From contig NC_088335.1 of the NCBI RefSeq assembly GCF_036884655.1, positions 42,278,501 through 42,342,500 on the forward strand: a stretch of DNA of 64,000 nucleotides, in the 5' to 3' direction. Below, piece after piece: positions 32,234 through 49,830 of this stretch; position 1 is the stretch's first letter; each line of letters opens with the position of its first letter. This DNA is from Musa acuminata AAA Group. Taxonomy: Eukaryota; Streptophyta; Magnoliopsida; Zingiberales; Musaceae. A program made the translations under genes and the position numbers. The notes under the pieces were generated by a model. The model searched no databases and was not told the origin of the DNA. It saw only the letters and a list, made by a program, of their open reading frames with translations.

Positions 32234-35200
32234 AGCTGAATCAGTAACCTGCCACCAAACAGCAGTAACCCTACAATGAACAATGGCTCACACTCCCTGA
32301 AATAACTCGAGAAATGGTCGGCATATGCATCATCTGGAGCTCAGCATTTATTCCTAGTGGTTAAAACATCTGCATCAGAAGAACTGAACTGAGAATTAGG
32401 TGGTATGTAGTCTTCTCAGATCAAAAAGACCGGCTGTGAGAGCTCTGCGTCATGTCGGCTCGGATAATTCATCTGTTCATGCAGCAAATATCCATCTGAG
32501 CTTCATCATCATGATCATCGAGTACCACATCTCAGATTCGCAGGATTCTTCCCCGGATTGATGCAAAAGATTGAACTATCTGTGATGATTGAATGACTGT
32601 TAATCCTTACTGGTACGGATGTGGAACTCCTGTCACCAACGTCACTGCAGATCTAACTCGTTCGGATTGAGATCTGTCTCCATCCAATAGAAAAGTCAGA
32701 GTCTTGGAGAAATCCATGGAGGTGAACGATGTCAAGTCATGTCATTCAAGTCGCGTTATCTACATGGTACGACAATATCTATCCACTGGGAACCCACCGT
32801 GGCTTCAACTCCAATCCATTTCTGGACCACCAATAAGTACTGCACAGTCTCAAAAGAACAAACAATAATAAGATCAAGAGATTGTTTCTATTTCTGAGGA
32901 TAAAGCTGCAGGTATTGAGGTGGAGGCTACGTGAGATTTGGGTTGACTTTTCTTAGATTTGGAAGGGTGTAAACGCGTAGAAGGACGAACTATGCGCAAG
33001 TCTAAACATAAAAAAGGATTGACCGCAGTTTGTCATTGCAAGAAAAGCAAGTTTGACTTGGTGCAATTTCAGAGAACAAACGCAAAAAAGTTCTGTTTCT
33101 TTGAGGATTTGAAGTTTGACCTTCACCTAGTCAACATTCTAAAACATCAAAAGTAAACCCACACCTTAAATCCTCACTTTCCGTGGCAAAGTGTTCAACC
33201 CTAAGCTACCGTGATGTGAAGCTTGATCATGTCAGCGGCGAGTTTGGTCGGTAAAAGTCAAGTATGAATTCATCACAGCCACACACACCCCCCTAAAGAT
33301 TTGTAGGTGGAGATGTTTCAGATTTCTCGGGTTGACGGAAACCTACCGCTATGCATGGAAAGATGTGGCAACAAATGCGGCTTCTCGCACTTCATGCTGT
33401 AATAAAAATGGAAACTTATTATTATATATTTTCTTTTATTTTGACATGAAATGTACCAATTTCTTGAGCTATTCTTTGTCTTTTATTCATTTACAGGGCC
33501 TTGAAGCAATAGTATGAATGTTCTTAGCATCCTAAACTCTTCAAAGATGAGTCGCGGAAATAATCTCTATATATAATTGCGTCTATTTTTACATTTGATA
33601 TGACAATTTTGATGGTCTTGATTTTGATTTGACAAAATTGATTCAACCTAGGAATTTTTATTTTTTTTTATACTATCGCGTCCAAAAGAGAAAATGTCAT
33701 TAAAATTTTGAAACTTAGTTGAGGGAAAAAAAATTAAGTTAAAATATCTTTATTATGTATTTCTTCGAAGAGTTCGTATCTCATATCACTTGTTTTATTT
33801 TTACAAAAAATTACATCGAGCATTTGATCGACAAAACTCCTTCGATGGTCAAGTCAATATGTATTCATTCGTTTTATGCATCAAATGCCCGTAATGAGTT
33901 TAATATTTGTTTAGTAAATTTAGATTTGACAGTGTCACTTAATGAGGAAATATTTGCTTTACATGTTCTATGTATGCAAAATGTTCAGTGGACTCTGTTG
34001 TAATCTTCCATAAGATACGATATATTGAGTAGATGCTGACCGGACTACATCTACTGAGTTTCAAATGACCTAAGATAATCACCATATCAGCCTCACTCAT
34101 GTAAAAAAGATGTCTATAAACCAAAATTTGCATGCTAATATCTCAGAGAAAAGAGCAGTGCAAGGATCGATTTGAACCTTACTAAACCAAGGCCATGTTT
34201 GACCTCCATATCATCAGCATGCTTAGTTGCTGATAATGTCAACTAGTCAGATATCATATGATTCATGAGAAAGAAACCTAAGCTTTGTTGACCTGTGTGC
34301 TTGTTTCTGCTTCTCACATATCTTAATCGAAACAACAGCGTGAATGATGTTTTTTATTACTCTCGTGGCAAACGCCGACATTCCAGTCCTCGAGCTAAAC
34401 ATGTAGCTGTTCAAAAGGTGATAGTAGTAGCTGGTGTGCCAACCCCATGACCATGCACGGTGTACACATTGGAAACGGAGGGAGAGTTGACATTGGTAAG
34501 CCTCCGTTTCTGCTGACTTCCGTCATTCAGAAAAGGCAAATTTTGCGGCTGAACAACCCCGAGAACAAATGCCCACCGATTTAGTTCAGAATCCATCGAT
34601 CAACTCACCAGTTCATGAGCCAGCTCTTGGCTATCGAGAGATTAGGTCATCAAGAGAGAGAGGGAGGGGGGCCAATGCACACCGTCACGTCCATCTGTCT
34701 TTTTGGATCTCCCATGCATCCCATCTCCAACGAAGAGTACACGCTTGTGAGCTAAAAGAAGTGAGGCATACCTACTCGCGACTCCATGCACGCGCATGTC
34801 GATAACAGCAGCTGGCAGTCTCATTTAGCTGGCAGGACGAGACGGAAAGATCAACCGACGCTGAAAGATAAGCCTCAGCTTCTCCGCTGTCCATTTCACT
34901 CGCTTCACAATCATTTCCTCATTCATTGGTCGTAACCTTTTCCTGCAGGAAGAAAACAACGGAGACCCGCCGAGGGACGCGTACCGCCGCGATGTAGTTA
35001 AGATTTGTTGTCTATGTAGTTGGAAGAGCGCGTCGGCACGTTTGACGTTGAAAAAGGGAAGAACAGAACAGTGAAATAGCTGCAGTCAGCCGCTCAGCTT
35101 GAACAGAGCTCATTCTAAATGAACCTGAAGAAGCTCCCTCCCTTTGTGGTGAGAACATGTTTTTGGTACCGCTGATAGTTGTGTGCATGAGTGAATGCTA

Positions 35201-36080
35201 ATGATTGTCTTGAAGCAATTAATTAGCTGAATGTGCCACATAACTCCTTTCAATCAAGTCATGGACGATCATCTAAGATGAACCCCGGTGCATTAAAATG
35301 AAAAGATGCACCTAAGAAAGTGGTCCAGAACAAACGTACGTAGATCCCTGTAATTTTCGTGTTCTGGTTTCTGGGACTTGTAAGAAGCTAACGTGGATGA
35401 GGCTTGACCAAGGCAGGCTGCAGGCCATGGCTGTCACATACGGAGTAATGAACCTTTCTAAGCAGTCTGTTCGTGTGCAAATAATTGTAAGGTGATGTCA
35501 CGGATATAATTGAAATAAATGTGGATGTGGATGAGGATGGGGATGGCGAGACAACAGCCAGTGGTAGCTGCAGCCAAGTCTACACTGACGTAGATGAAAG
35601 AACAGATCAGCAAACATACAAACGAGGAGGTCAAAGGATGGAGATGTGGACGGCCAGCTTGGCAACAGAAACAGCACAGCTGTGTTGTCACTCATGGCCG
35701 ATCCATCATCTCGCATCGCACGTCCATTCTCTGTTTCCCACACACACAGTTGGATCTGATCACAATTGCTTTTGAGAAGATAGATTCCGGGGTGGAACAA
35801 TGCTACTGAAAGAACCGATGGCAACGACAAAGATTGGTTGACCGCTAACATGGATTAAAGATCAAACGCTTCCAATCATGCTAGAATGAATGATAACTAA
35901 TCATTAAATCGAACCAGACTTCCACGAGATCCAAGCATTATCTTTACCGTCCAATGATTGATTGTATTGAGTCGATATTAAACTTCAGTGTTGCAACATT
36001 AACCTAAGAGCAACCTCCACAGCAGCCAAATGAGTTATATAGTCGTAGCCAGTACACTCCACATCATACTCAAATCTACT

Positions 36081-39931
<3,851 letters not shown>

Positions 39932-41040
39932 CCTCTTCAAAGAAAATCCAATCTATAAATAGATCATGATACATGTATGTGCATGGATAGGAGATCGAAA
40001 GGTCCAAACAATCAAGCATATCGCATGCATAGATGAAAATTTGAAGTGAACTGTTGAAAATCATTATAAACAAAAAAAATTAAGATTTGCATAAAATTTT
40101 CTAGGTTTAAATTAAAATGCTAATGTTAGATCTCCTTTTCATCCAAACAATACAGTTCAAATGATGTCCAAACAAAAAAATATAGTGTGATCCAACAATA
40201 CTTTGTAACTAACCAGTTACTAAATTGATTCATATAACAACATTTCTTTGTCCAACAAGATTGAGCACTGAGCCATTTTTCATGAGATACTTGCACCTAA
40301 ACCAAAAAGTACTTGCCTACTACATCATCCTTGTGAATAACTGCACTTGTACAAGCTTGACTTTTCTTTTCCTAACCAACAAGGACATTGTTCAGATGAA
40401 ATCCCTTCGACCCTTATAGGCACTAACAACAAAGACTACACCCAAGAGAGCAACATAGCCATTCACACAGCGTTCCTGACTTGAACACTTCACATCGAAA
40501 GAGGAAAGAGCTGCAACAAAGCAATAATTCACATTGCAGCACTTAGAAGGACGGTTCTAGGATAACAAGGATAACGTATCCGAACATGTGATTCTGCAAA
40601 ACGACATTAGGAGCATTAAGATCTCTGTTTCCAGCACCTAGAAACAGGTGATGACAATACGACCTCACTCGGATTTATCCAGCTCTTTCATCACATCTTC
40701 CACCTAGGATGAAATTTAGGCAACAACAGTCTGCAAATCTCCGATTCAATTGATCTAATAACAACAACGCAATAACCAAAAAGGGAGAAGCAGGCGTACG
40801 TTCTACAGTAAACAAAGAACCCTAAATCAAGAAACCCTAGTACAAACATACCAAGAAACTGATCGTACAAAAGGAGATCCAAGCTTACCAGACCAGAGAT
40901 AAAGGATCCAAAGGTAGAAAACGAGATCGAAACCAGTAAGAACCCTAACGAGGAGGGGACGCCTACCTCAAATCGAAGGCTCCTCCAAAGCGACGCCTCT
41001 CAGACCCTCTCCTCTCCTTTCGTTATTGATATTTATTTAA
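39932..41040 (-). promoter_or_regulatory. SCL gene 5' UTR, UTR intron and promoter
   Basis: A 5' UTR exon ending ttcgatttgag with donor gtaggcgt (exon end 40967) is likely. Its intron would run to an acceptor shortly before the ATG (ttatag near 39955 or tttgaag near 39935). An aataaatat TATA-like word lies near 41031-41040. Long 5' UTR introns are typical of plant SR genes. The exact acceptor is uncertain. Confidence 0.5.
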
Positions 41041-41302
41041 TTTTCTTTCGAGAAGCTTCCTCCGATTCCTCACGGCAGCAAACGGTGACCGTACGATCGG
41101 CGGACCGTGCTACAAATTCTGAACCAACGGCGGCGATTCGACTCGTGGCGCAAGCGGCGTCGACTGGGCTGAAGAGATGCTAATGAGAAAGTTAGCCCAT
41201 CGGGCCTAACGAGAGATCATTAATTCTCAATAAAGTAATGAGATGAACTCTCTAATTGTGTATTATTCTTTATATAATAATAAAAATAACCAATGTATCA
41301 AC

Positions 41303-41375
41303 GGGGATGTAGCTCAAATGGTAGAGCGCTCGCTTTGCATGCGAGAGGTACAGGGTTCGATCCCCTGCATCTCCA
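41303..41375 (+). tRNA. tRNA-Ala (anticodon UGC)
   Basis: The 73-base gene folds into a full cloverleaf. The acceptor stem is GGGGATG with CATCTCC and discriminator A. It includes the G3-U70 wobble pair that marks alanine tRNA. The D arm is GCTCAAATGGTAGAGC, the anticodon stem CTCGC/GCGAG with loop TTTGCAT, and the T arm CAGGG TTCGATC CCCTG. There is no intron. A T-rich stretch 9 bases downstream can end RNA polymerase III transcription. It lies about 270 bases upstream of the SCL promoter, in the opposite orientation. Confidence 0.97.
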
Positions 41376-42225
41376 TTTAAATTTTTTTATATTTTAGAAT
41401 AATATAAAATTAGCTGAATTCTTGAAAAAAAAACTTTAATTTTACGTTTTTTTTTTTGCACTCTTACTTTGAAAATTATCCAAAGAACACCTGAAAATTA
41501 TCCTATCCAAAGAACACCTCTTAATGTACTATTTTACTCATCTATTCTACACAGTTAAATCATTATTTTTGCATCCAAAATAGTGGCTTTTGGATCGTTC
41601 GTTTCCTTAGGTTTTATCGATCGATTCGAGTTTAATATTTTTTTTTATTAAGAAAATATGTGTAATGGCTGCTATAGTGTATGGTAAGTTATTGTCCCGA
41701 TAGTGATATTGATTTCGCTGAAGACCCTATATTTTTTTTCTCTTTTATCATATAATTTTTTTATTTTAGAATAATATAAAATTAGATGAATTCTTTCAAA
41801 AAAATCCTTAATTTCGGGTTTTTCCGAACACCTACTTGGAAAAATATCCAATGAACACCCCTATCTATTGTTTTACCCATCTATCACAGGCAACAAAGTC
41901 GAAAACATGTGTAATGATTGCTATAGTGTATGGTAAGTTATTGTCCCAGTAGTGAGATTAATTTCGATGAAGACTCTATATTTTTTTCTCTTTTATCATA
42001 TAATTTTTTTATTTTAGAATAATATAAAATTAGATGAATTCTTTCAAAAAAATCCTTAATTTCGGGTTTTTTCCGAATACCTACTTGGAAAAATATCCAA
42101 TAAGCACCCCTATCTATTGTTTTACCCAAGCAACAAAGTCATTATTTTCTGGCCCAAAATAGTGACTTTTGGATTGCTGGTTCAGTGAGGCTTTGATGAT
42201 CGATTCGGATTGAAATGGTTTATTA

Positions 42226-42259
<34 letters not shown>

Positions 42260-43500
42260 TGACTAAGAAAATCTGTATAATGGTTATTAGAGTGTGGTAA
42301 ATTGTTGTCCTAGTAGTGGTGTTAATCTTGATGAACATCTTATCTTTTAAGTCTCTTTTGTCACTTTTCTTCTTGTCCATTTCTTTCTTTTTTGTATTTT
42401 TTTTTTTATTCATGGGCTACTATTATTCTTTGTCTTTTTCTTTCTTCTTGAATCAAGAAGACAAAAAGTATCATATAAATATGTTGTTGTCTTTGTTACT
42501 ATTCGATTATTTAAGACTTATTTAAATAAGATAAAATACATATAGGGTTTTTATAATAGTGTGGTATTTAAATTCTCTTCCCATGTTTGATATTTATTGG
42601 TAAATCCGAAAACTTGTCAAAAAACATTGCATGTATCAAGGGTTTCATGTTATACTTTCATGGAAGCCAATGTATTGTAATCTATTTTACTGTTTGTGGA
42701 TTGTTTGATTTCTTATGAATCATCTAGTTATGCACTTCAAATCTTCTTCCCTTGTTTGATGTTTATTAGTAAATCTAAGAGCTTATCAAAGAAGTTTTTA
42801 CATGTACTTTCATATAAGCCAATGTATTATAACTCATTTTATTATTATATTGGTTCATGGATTACCAAAAATATTATCAAAATTTCATGAATATTTCATG
42901 AAAGCATTGAATTATACCATATGGATATATGTTAGTGTTTTTCTATTTTAGAGAATTTTTTGATATTTTTTATTTATTTGGCATAGTGTGTCATTTTTTA
43001 ATTTTATCCAAGTCTTTTTCTATTTCTATCGAAATATCATGGATTGACATTTAACCTTCTTAATTGATCTAAAATACCTAGTAAAATATTGGTGTAGAGA
43101 ATTTTTTTTTAATCAGATCAAAAATAGCATAGCACATACTTGGACTGGTCAAAATTATCTTAACTTTTTAAAAATATTTGAAGTGCACTTTTCATCAAAT
43201 TCTCTCCCCTTCTATGATGTTTATTATTAAATATGAGAGTTTGTTAATAAACATTGCATGTATCAAAGTTTTCATGAAACTTTCATGCAAGCCAAGGTAC
43301 ACATTTTACTATTATATTGGTTCATGAATAGTAAAAATTATTTTTTTCTAATGATCTCATAAGGCTCCTATTTTCGGTAAAATATTTTTAATTTTTTTAT
43401 GATATAGCTAGATATTAGGTGATACATTAGACGAAAGTCAATTCCAACTAATTAGGGTTTTAGGACTCGACTTAAATCACTGATTTTATTATGATGATAA
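41376..43500. other. Gene-free AT-rich region with two sets of diverged direct repeats
   Basis: No coding sequence is supported. Set 1 has three copies starting near 41398, 41769 and 42020 (aatataaaattag, gaattctt, then ccaatgaacacccc-like words). The second and third are 251 bases apart and very similar. Set 2 has three diverged copies at about 42560-42690, 42727-42860 and 43190-43330 (tttgatatttattggtaaat, actttcatg, aagccaatgta). A TTA microsatellite is at 42229-42259. Confidence 0.75.
42229..42259. repeat. (ATT)n microsatellite
   Basis: About ten ATT units. Confidence 0.95.
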
Positions 43501-45097
43501 TTATAGAGAAATATAGGGATGACATTACACATGCGTAGTGTAAGAACATAAAACAAAAATCTCAAATTTCTCAAAAGGTATTTATCGTCGTGCGAAGATT
43601 GGTACGTAAAAACCCACGAAATTGAAAACCATGTGTGAGATAGTTGTGTTACTTAGGGAGATCGTATATCCCTAAAATCCTGTAGATCTATAGGAGAGGT
43701 TGAAAGAGATCAAGCATCCTCCTATTTAGTGATGATCCACATGATATGGGCTACGAAGATGCTCGCTCCTCGACTCACTACCCAAATCTTTACACCTGCT
43801 ATCGGAGGAAGAGAATGGGAGAGGAGGTGACAACCAAAAAGATCTAGCACATGGTCATTTAGTTCTCTCCTATTTATATAGGCCCCTTATCAACTTAACC
43901 TTAATGAATTATATCTTATTGAGTATTTGATCTCTATCCAACTACCCAAACATATTAGATTAATAAATCACTATCAAATAATCTCTCGGTAGCTCTTATT
44001 GGATCTCATCCATAGGATCTAATAATTCAAAAGCTTATTAGATATCCAATAAGATAAGGGGCTCCGACGGATATCTCATATCCGAACCTTTACTCGTCGT
44101 AATACCTATCATATGTGTGTAACCATTTAGGCCCAATGCCGAGCTGGTTATGAGTTATACCTATCAAACCTTCTTCTGGCTCAATAAATTATTATCTTCA
44201 AAATAATTCACTTGACTCATCGACTACAGATGTACTAGGCCACTATGTCGCAGTCCCCAAACGATATAAGCAAATCCAATCATTTAGACTTATTTGTCCT
44301 TAATTACTATATACTTATAGTCTCTCATCCATCTAATATCCTAGAGACTATACACGGGGCATAATGATGTCGGGCTCATCTCCTCAAGTCTCACTCTAAT
44401 TAAATTCTCTCAAAGAAATCTTTCTCTCTCAATCTGAATGACCTTAGCCAAGGATTTGTCTGAGCAAGAATACATAGGATATTCCTCTCATAATACCGAG
44501 AGCAGATGATTCTCTATTGACACTTATTAGCCCTCATAAGGTTTATTGTTACTTCCGATTACCGGTTGTACTAGATCTGAAACTTCTAGACCTATAAGTT
44601 TGATATTAAAGAGTGAAGTACTCATATAGAACTTTTTTGGTGTCTCAAGTCTAAGAACCAGGTACACCACTAGAATGATAGAATCATTGTTTGACAATGA
44701 GGTATCATCAATCATCTAGCATTCTATGAGCAGATCAATCAATGAACTCATTCTCAAATCAGTATTTGTACTATAAACCTTGTGTCCCCACATGAGCAGC
44801 TATGAGATCAATTGTCCCCATCATATGGATGTGTATACAATACACTAGTATATCTGGTTATCTCGATATCTCTCTTGAGTAACCTATGATCAGGATTATT
44901 TATAGTATGTGTTTAAAGGTTAATCGGTCTCATTATCACGATCTGATTCTCATTACACATATCCATAAACATCATAATATATTTATGCATCAAGCAATAT
45001 AAAGTGAGAAAATACCATAATAATAATAAGCAAAAGAACTACGTGTCATGTCACATGTGTCATCACACATGTGATTGGCTTGTACCTATGACTAGCA
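43501..45097 (-). repeat. Element E downstream LTR
   Basis: It matches 4692-6182 throughout, for example gtcgtgcgaagattggt and gggagatcgtatatccct, and ends GACTAGCA. The left boundary is approximate because the terminal bases have changed. It is longer than the A copy because of an extra segment near 43940-44050. Confidence 0.88.
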
Positions 45098-45557
45098 ATC
45101 CCTCACTTGACCTAAAATCAATCATATATGTGTTTGAACTTCATTAAACCCCAATGATGCTCAAAGACAATATGAGATAACGACTTTATCAATGGATCTG
45201 TAATGTTATTTTTGGATGAAACTCTTTCTGCTACTACATCTCCTTATGTACGATCTCTCTCAAAAGTTAAAATTTCCTCATAACACTTTTGATGAGACCC
45301 GAGTTTCCTCATTGAGCAATCACCCCATAGTTGTCGCAATATAAGAGAATCGACTTGTCACTGCTTGGCACAACTCCTAGATCTATGATGAACTTCTTCA
45401 TCTAGACTCCTCCTTTGTTGTCTTTTACCGCAGTAATATATTCCATCTCTGTGGTCAAGTCAACAGTAGTATTTTGTTTGGAACTCTTCCAACATACTAC
45501 TCCTTTATTCAGGGTGAACATATATCCTAAAATAGACTTGCTATCATCGACTTCAGA

Positions 45558-46720
45558 CTAGAAGCTCGAGTCCATGTAGCCCTCAACCCTAAGGTTACTT
45601 CCTCCATATACTAGTAAAAGATCCTTAATCCTTCTCAAGTACTTATGAATATACTTTACTGCTTTCCAATGCTTCAAGCCTAGGTCTACCTGATACCTGC
45701 CCATGACAGTCAGAGCATGTGCTATATCAGGCCTAGTACATAGCATGACATACATGATAGACCTTATTGCTAAGGCATATGATATCCTATCCATATCCGC
45801 CCTCTTTAGGAGTCTTTGGGGACATACTCCTAGAAAGTAATATTTCATGTCTCATCGGTATAAGATTTCTCTTCGAATTTTTCATGCCAAATATTTTGAC
45901 CATGATGTCTATGTACTTGGATAGAGATAAGCTAAGCATCCTCTTATATCTATCTCTATATATCTGAGTTCATAATATGTAGGATGCTTTCTCTGAGTCC
46001 TTCATGGAGAAGTATCTAGATAGCCAAGCCTTTACTGTGGAGAGCATTCCTACATTATTCTCAAATGATTAGGATGTCGTCATCTACACATAACACCAAA
46101 AACATGATAGCACTCCCACTTACCTTCTTGTATACACAATGTTCATCTTCGTTCTTAACGAAGTCATAAGATCTGATTGTCTCGGCAAATCTTATGTTCC
46201 AACTTCGGGAAGCTTGCTTTAATCCATAGATGGACCTAAGCAACCTACACACCTCATTTGAACTTTCTTTGGATACGAATCTCTCAGGCTATATCATATA
46301 CACCTCTTCCTTGATGATGTCATTGAGGAATGTGGTTTTCACATCTATTTATCAGATCTTATAATTATAATGTGCTACAAATAGTTAATAGAATTCTGAT
46401 GAATTTTAGCATGGCTACGGGTGAGAAGGTTTCGTCATAGTCAACACTTTGCCTTTGACGATACCCCTTAACCTCCAATCTTACTTTATAGGTTTTTACC
46501 TTTTCATCTACTCTGATTTTCTTCTTGAAGATCCACTTGCAATCAATGGGTACAGTACTCTCGGGTGTATCAACTAGGTTCCAAACTTTGTTGAAGAACA
46601 TGAAATTCATCTTAGAATTTATGGCTTCTTGCCACTTTCTAGAGTTTATACCCGTAATAGCCTCCTTATATGTTTGAGGATCAATATCTTCAACATCCTT
46701 CTCAATGAACACTGCTCTCT
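45558..46720 (-). pseudogene. Element E reverse transcriptase and RNase H remnants
   Basis: Fragments in several frames are recognisable: 46712-46365 (KWIFKKKIRVDEKVKTYK, YDETFSPVAM), 46252-46061 (RLLRSIYGLKQASRSWN) and 45848-45558 (MLCTRPDIAHAL, YLRRIKDLLLVYG). The catalytic stretch reads CVDDDILII: the expected Tyr is Cys and an extra Asp codon is inserted. Stops and frameshifts separate the pieces. Confidence 0.88.
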
Positions 46721-46816
46721 TAGATACAAAGACATTTTGGTCGTCGGGGTAATAGAAATAATACTCACAAGTTTCCTTGGGGTATTACACAAACTTGCAT
46801 CGCTCCATCCTAGATT

Positions 46817-47570
46817 CTAACTTATCGGGGTGGTATTTTTTAACGTAGGCAAGACAGCCCTAAATCTTAACAACCTTAAAATTGGCTTTTTCCCTTTCCA
46901 TATTTTATATGGAGTAGATACTATCAACTTAGTTGGAATTCTATTCAGAAGATAAGTTGCGGTCTCTATGGTGTATCCCCAGAATGAGATAGGAAGGTCC
47001 GCAAAACTCATCATGGACTGCACCATATCTAACAGTATGTTATTCCTCCTCTCGGATACACCATTGAGCTGAGGTGTGTAAGGAGGGTCCATTGGAACAG
47101 AATCTCATAGTTCTTGAGGAACTAGGTGAATCCTGTACTCAAGTACTCGCCTCTTTAATTTAAACGAAGAGTCTTGATACTTTTTCCAGTTTGGTTCTTC
47201 ACTTTATTCTTATACTCCCTAAATTTCTTGAAGGTCTCGAACTTATACTTCATTAAGTACATGTATCCGTACCTAGAGAAATCGTTAGTAAAAGTAATGA
47301 AATAGGAGTAACCACCTGTGACATGAGTTAACATGAGACTACATATATCACTATGTATGAGTTCCAACAACTCAATGGCTCTCTCTCCAATTTCACTAAA
47401 TGGAGAGTTGGTTAGTTTTCCACGAAGGTAAGGTTCACAAGTAACATATGACTTATAGTCGAATAGATCTATGCATTCATCCTTTAGTAACTTTTGAATC
47501 CTTCCCTCATGGATATGACGTAGTCTATAATGCCACATGTATGCATCGTTCACCTCATCTCATTTCCTCT
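46817..47570 (-). pseudogene. Element E integrase remnant
   Basis: Two frames, 47553-47155 and 47092-46817, match element A's integrase. The first Asp is in ELIHSDIC and the Glu in NGVSERRN. At the second catalytic site the frame reads TLRLN and then hits a stop, so this Asp is lost. The zinc region has LRHI instead of LGHI. Confidence 0.88.
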
Positions 47571-48209
47571 TAGACTTACTTACATTCATAATATGTGAAG
47601 CAGTGTCTAGCATAAATAAGCCATTATGCGACGTCCATTTCATGATGATCTTTTAATTAACTAATATTTTTAAGAAATTAGAGATATGTAAAGATTTTTT
47701 AAAATTATGAGGGGTATTTTAGTAATTTATATGAAAGAGATATAATTTAGAATTTTAAAAATTTTGAGGTGCAAAACTATCCTTTTTCAAAAACCCTAAA
47801 CCGGAGCTCCTATCTACTAAATTGTGGCTACTGCCACATCGCTAGCTATGGCCACTACGCCGGGAGGGTGCCGCCCCTGCCCATGGGCGCAGCGCCCGCA
47901 GACATCGTCGCCCCCGTGGGCATCGCTGCGGGTGCCGCTTGCCCTTATGGGTAGGCCGCCCATGCGGTTGCTTACCTGCGGGTGCTGTAGGCCACAAGCC
48001 ACCTACACACAGGTGGCTAGGCTAAGAGCTCCTAAGGGAGCTCTCGACCAAGGCTGTAAGCCGTCTTTGGCTAACCTGCGAGGGTAGCAACAATTGTTGC
48101 CCTCTCTCATCTTTTTCGTCAATGATTTTGATGTCAAAAGCTTTTCTCAAACACAACACATGCAATTTAAAACTAATCTTTCGCACAAATAACTTGACTC
48201 TGATACCAT
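47571..48209 (-). other. Element E leader joined directly to the pre-integrase region (gag deleted)
   Basis: After the short stretch before integrase (to about 47640), the sequence switches to leader with aattaactaatattttt and a GC-rich part (47820-48070). That is homologous to the leader of element A around 10840-11000 and 15940-16070. Gag and protease are missing altogether. Confidence 0.75.
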
Positions 48210-49830
48210 TGTAGGAAAATTTAGGGGCGATATCAGATACGCATCGAAAGAATAGAAAATAAAAATCCTAGATTTCTCAAAAAGGTGTTCGTCATCGTGC
48301 GAAGATTGGTATGCAAAAAACCTACAAAACTGAAAACCACACGTGAGATAGTTGTGTTACTAAGGGAGATCGTATATCCCTAAATACCTATAGATCTGTA
48401 GGAGAGGATGAAGAAAGTCAAGCGTCCTCCTCTCTAGTGGTGATCCACACGATAGGGGTTGTGAAGATTCTCCTCGAATCGTTGTCTAAATCTCCACACC
48501 TACTATCTGAGGTAGAGAAGGGGAGAGGAGAATAGGAGGTGGCAGCCAAAAAGGCCAAGCTTATGACCATTTGGTTCCCTTATATTTATAGAGGCTCCTT
48601 GTCAATTTAACCATAATGGATCCCGCCCTATTGGGTATTGGATCTCCATCTAACTACTCAAGCTTCTTAGATTAGTAGATCTCTATCCAATAATCTTTCA
48701 ATGGCTCTTATTGGATCGCATCCATAGGATCCAATAATTCAGGGGCGTATTAGATATTTAGTAAAATAAGGACTCCGATAGATATCTCATATCTGAACCT
48801 CTATTCGTCATAACACCTACCATATGTGTGTGACCTTCTAGACCCAATATCAAGCTGGCTGTGAGTTATACTAGTTAGAACTTCTTATGGCTTAATGAAT
48901 TATTATCTCCATAATAATTTACTCGACTCATCGACTGCAGACGTACTAAGCCACTACGCCGTAGTCCCCAAACGATATAGAGGAATTCTATCTTTTTGAC
49001 ATATCTGTCCTCAATTACTATGTATCTATAGTCGCTCATCCATCTAATATCCTAGAGACCATATATGGGGCATGGAGCTATCATGCCCAATATGGTTTCT
49101 CCTTGAGTCTCGCTCTAATCGGATTCTTCCAGAGAACTCTTTCTCTCTCAATCCGAATGACCTTAGCCAAGGATTTGTCTGAGTAAGAACACATAGGATA
49201 TTTCTTTCATAATATCAAGAGCGGATGATCCTCTATCGGCACTCAATAGCCCTCGTAAGGTTGGCTGCCACTCCCGATGATCAATTGTACTAGATTTAGA
49301 ACTTTCAAACCTATAAGTCTGGTATCAAAGAATAGAGTACTGGTACATGACATCTTTGGTATCTTAAGTCTAAAAATCAGGTACACCACTAGGACAACAA
49401 AATTGTTGTCAGACAATGAGGTATCATCAACCATTCAACATTTCGTGAGCGGATCAATTAGTGAACTTATTCTCCAATGAGTACCTGCAATATAGCCCTA
49501 GTATCCCCACACGAGTAGTTATGAGACCAACTGTCTCCATTATATGGACGGGTATATAATACACTAGTCTGTCCGATTATCTCGATGTCCCTCTTGAGTA
49601 ACCAATGACTAGGATTATTTAGGGTATGTGTTTAAAGGTGAATCAATCTCATTATCGAGATCTCATCACGATCCGATTCTCATTGCATAGATCTATGGAC
49701 ATCACAATATATTTATATATCAAGCAACATAAAGTGAGAAAATATCATAATAATAATAAATAAAAAGACTGTATCATATCACATGTGTCATCACTTATGT
49801 GATTAATTTGTAGGGTACCTATGACTAGCA
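48210..49830 (-). repeat. Element E upstream LTR
   Basis: It begins TGTAGGAAAATTTAGG right after the primer site and ends GACTAGCA. It follows element A's LTR with numerous transitions. Confidence 0.9.

Larger units (their letters stand above)
31462..36030. other. Intergenic region, no gene recognised
   Basis: No frame with family similarity was found on either strand. Microsatellites are CT at 31941-31968 and GA at 32197-32227. An ORF of 61 codons at 34596-34411 (-) has a fair start context but no recognisable motif. Several TTGAC words (33050-33130) could be W-boxes. The long spacing fits regulatory sequence for both neighbours. Confidence 0.5.
43501..49830 (-). mobile_element. Element E: old decayed relative of element A
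   Basis: It shares LTRs, leader and pol with element A. LTRs are about 43501-45097 and 48210-49830, with a primer-site sequence (plus strand actctgatacca) ending at 48208 and a purine tract after 45097. The internal region keeps RNase H, reverse transcriptase and integrase pieces but no gag. Many transitions, stops and indels show it is much older than A. No clear target duplication could be read. Confidence 0.9.

Noticed and set aside
32959..33156. ORF of 65 codons rich in lysine
   Set aside because: No motif, AT-rich context and no upstream promoter signal.
34411..34596. Small ORF of 61 codons on the - strand
   Set aside because: It has an acceptable start but no recognisable domain, splice partner or promoter. 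Such ORFs arise by chance in this length of DNA.
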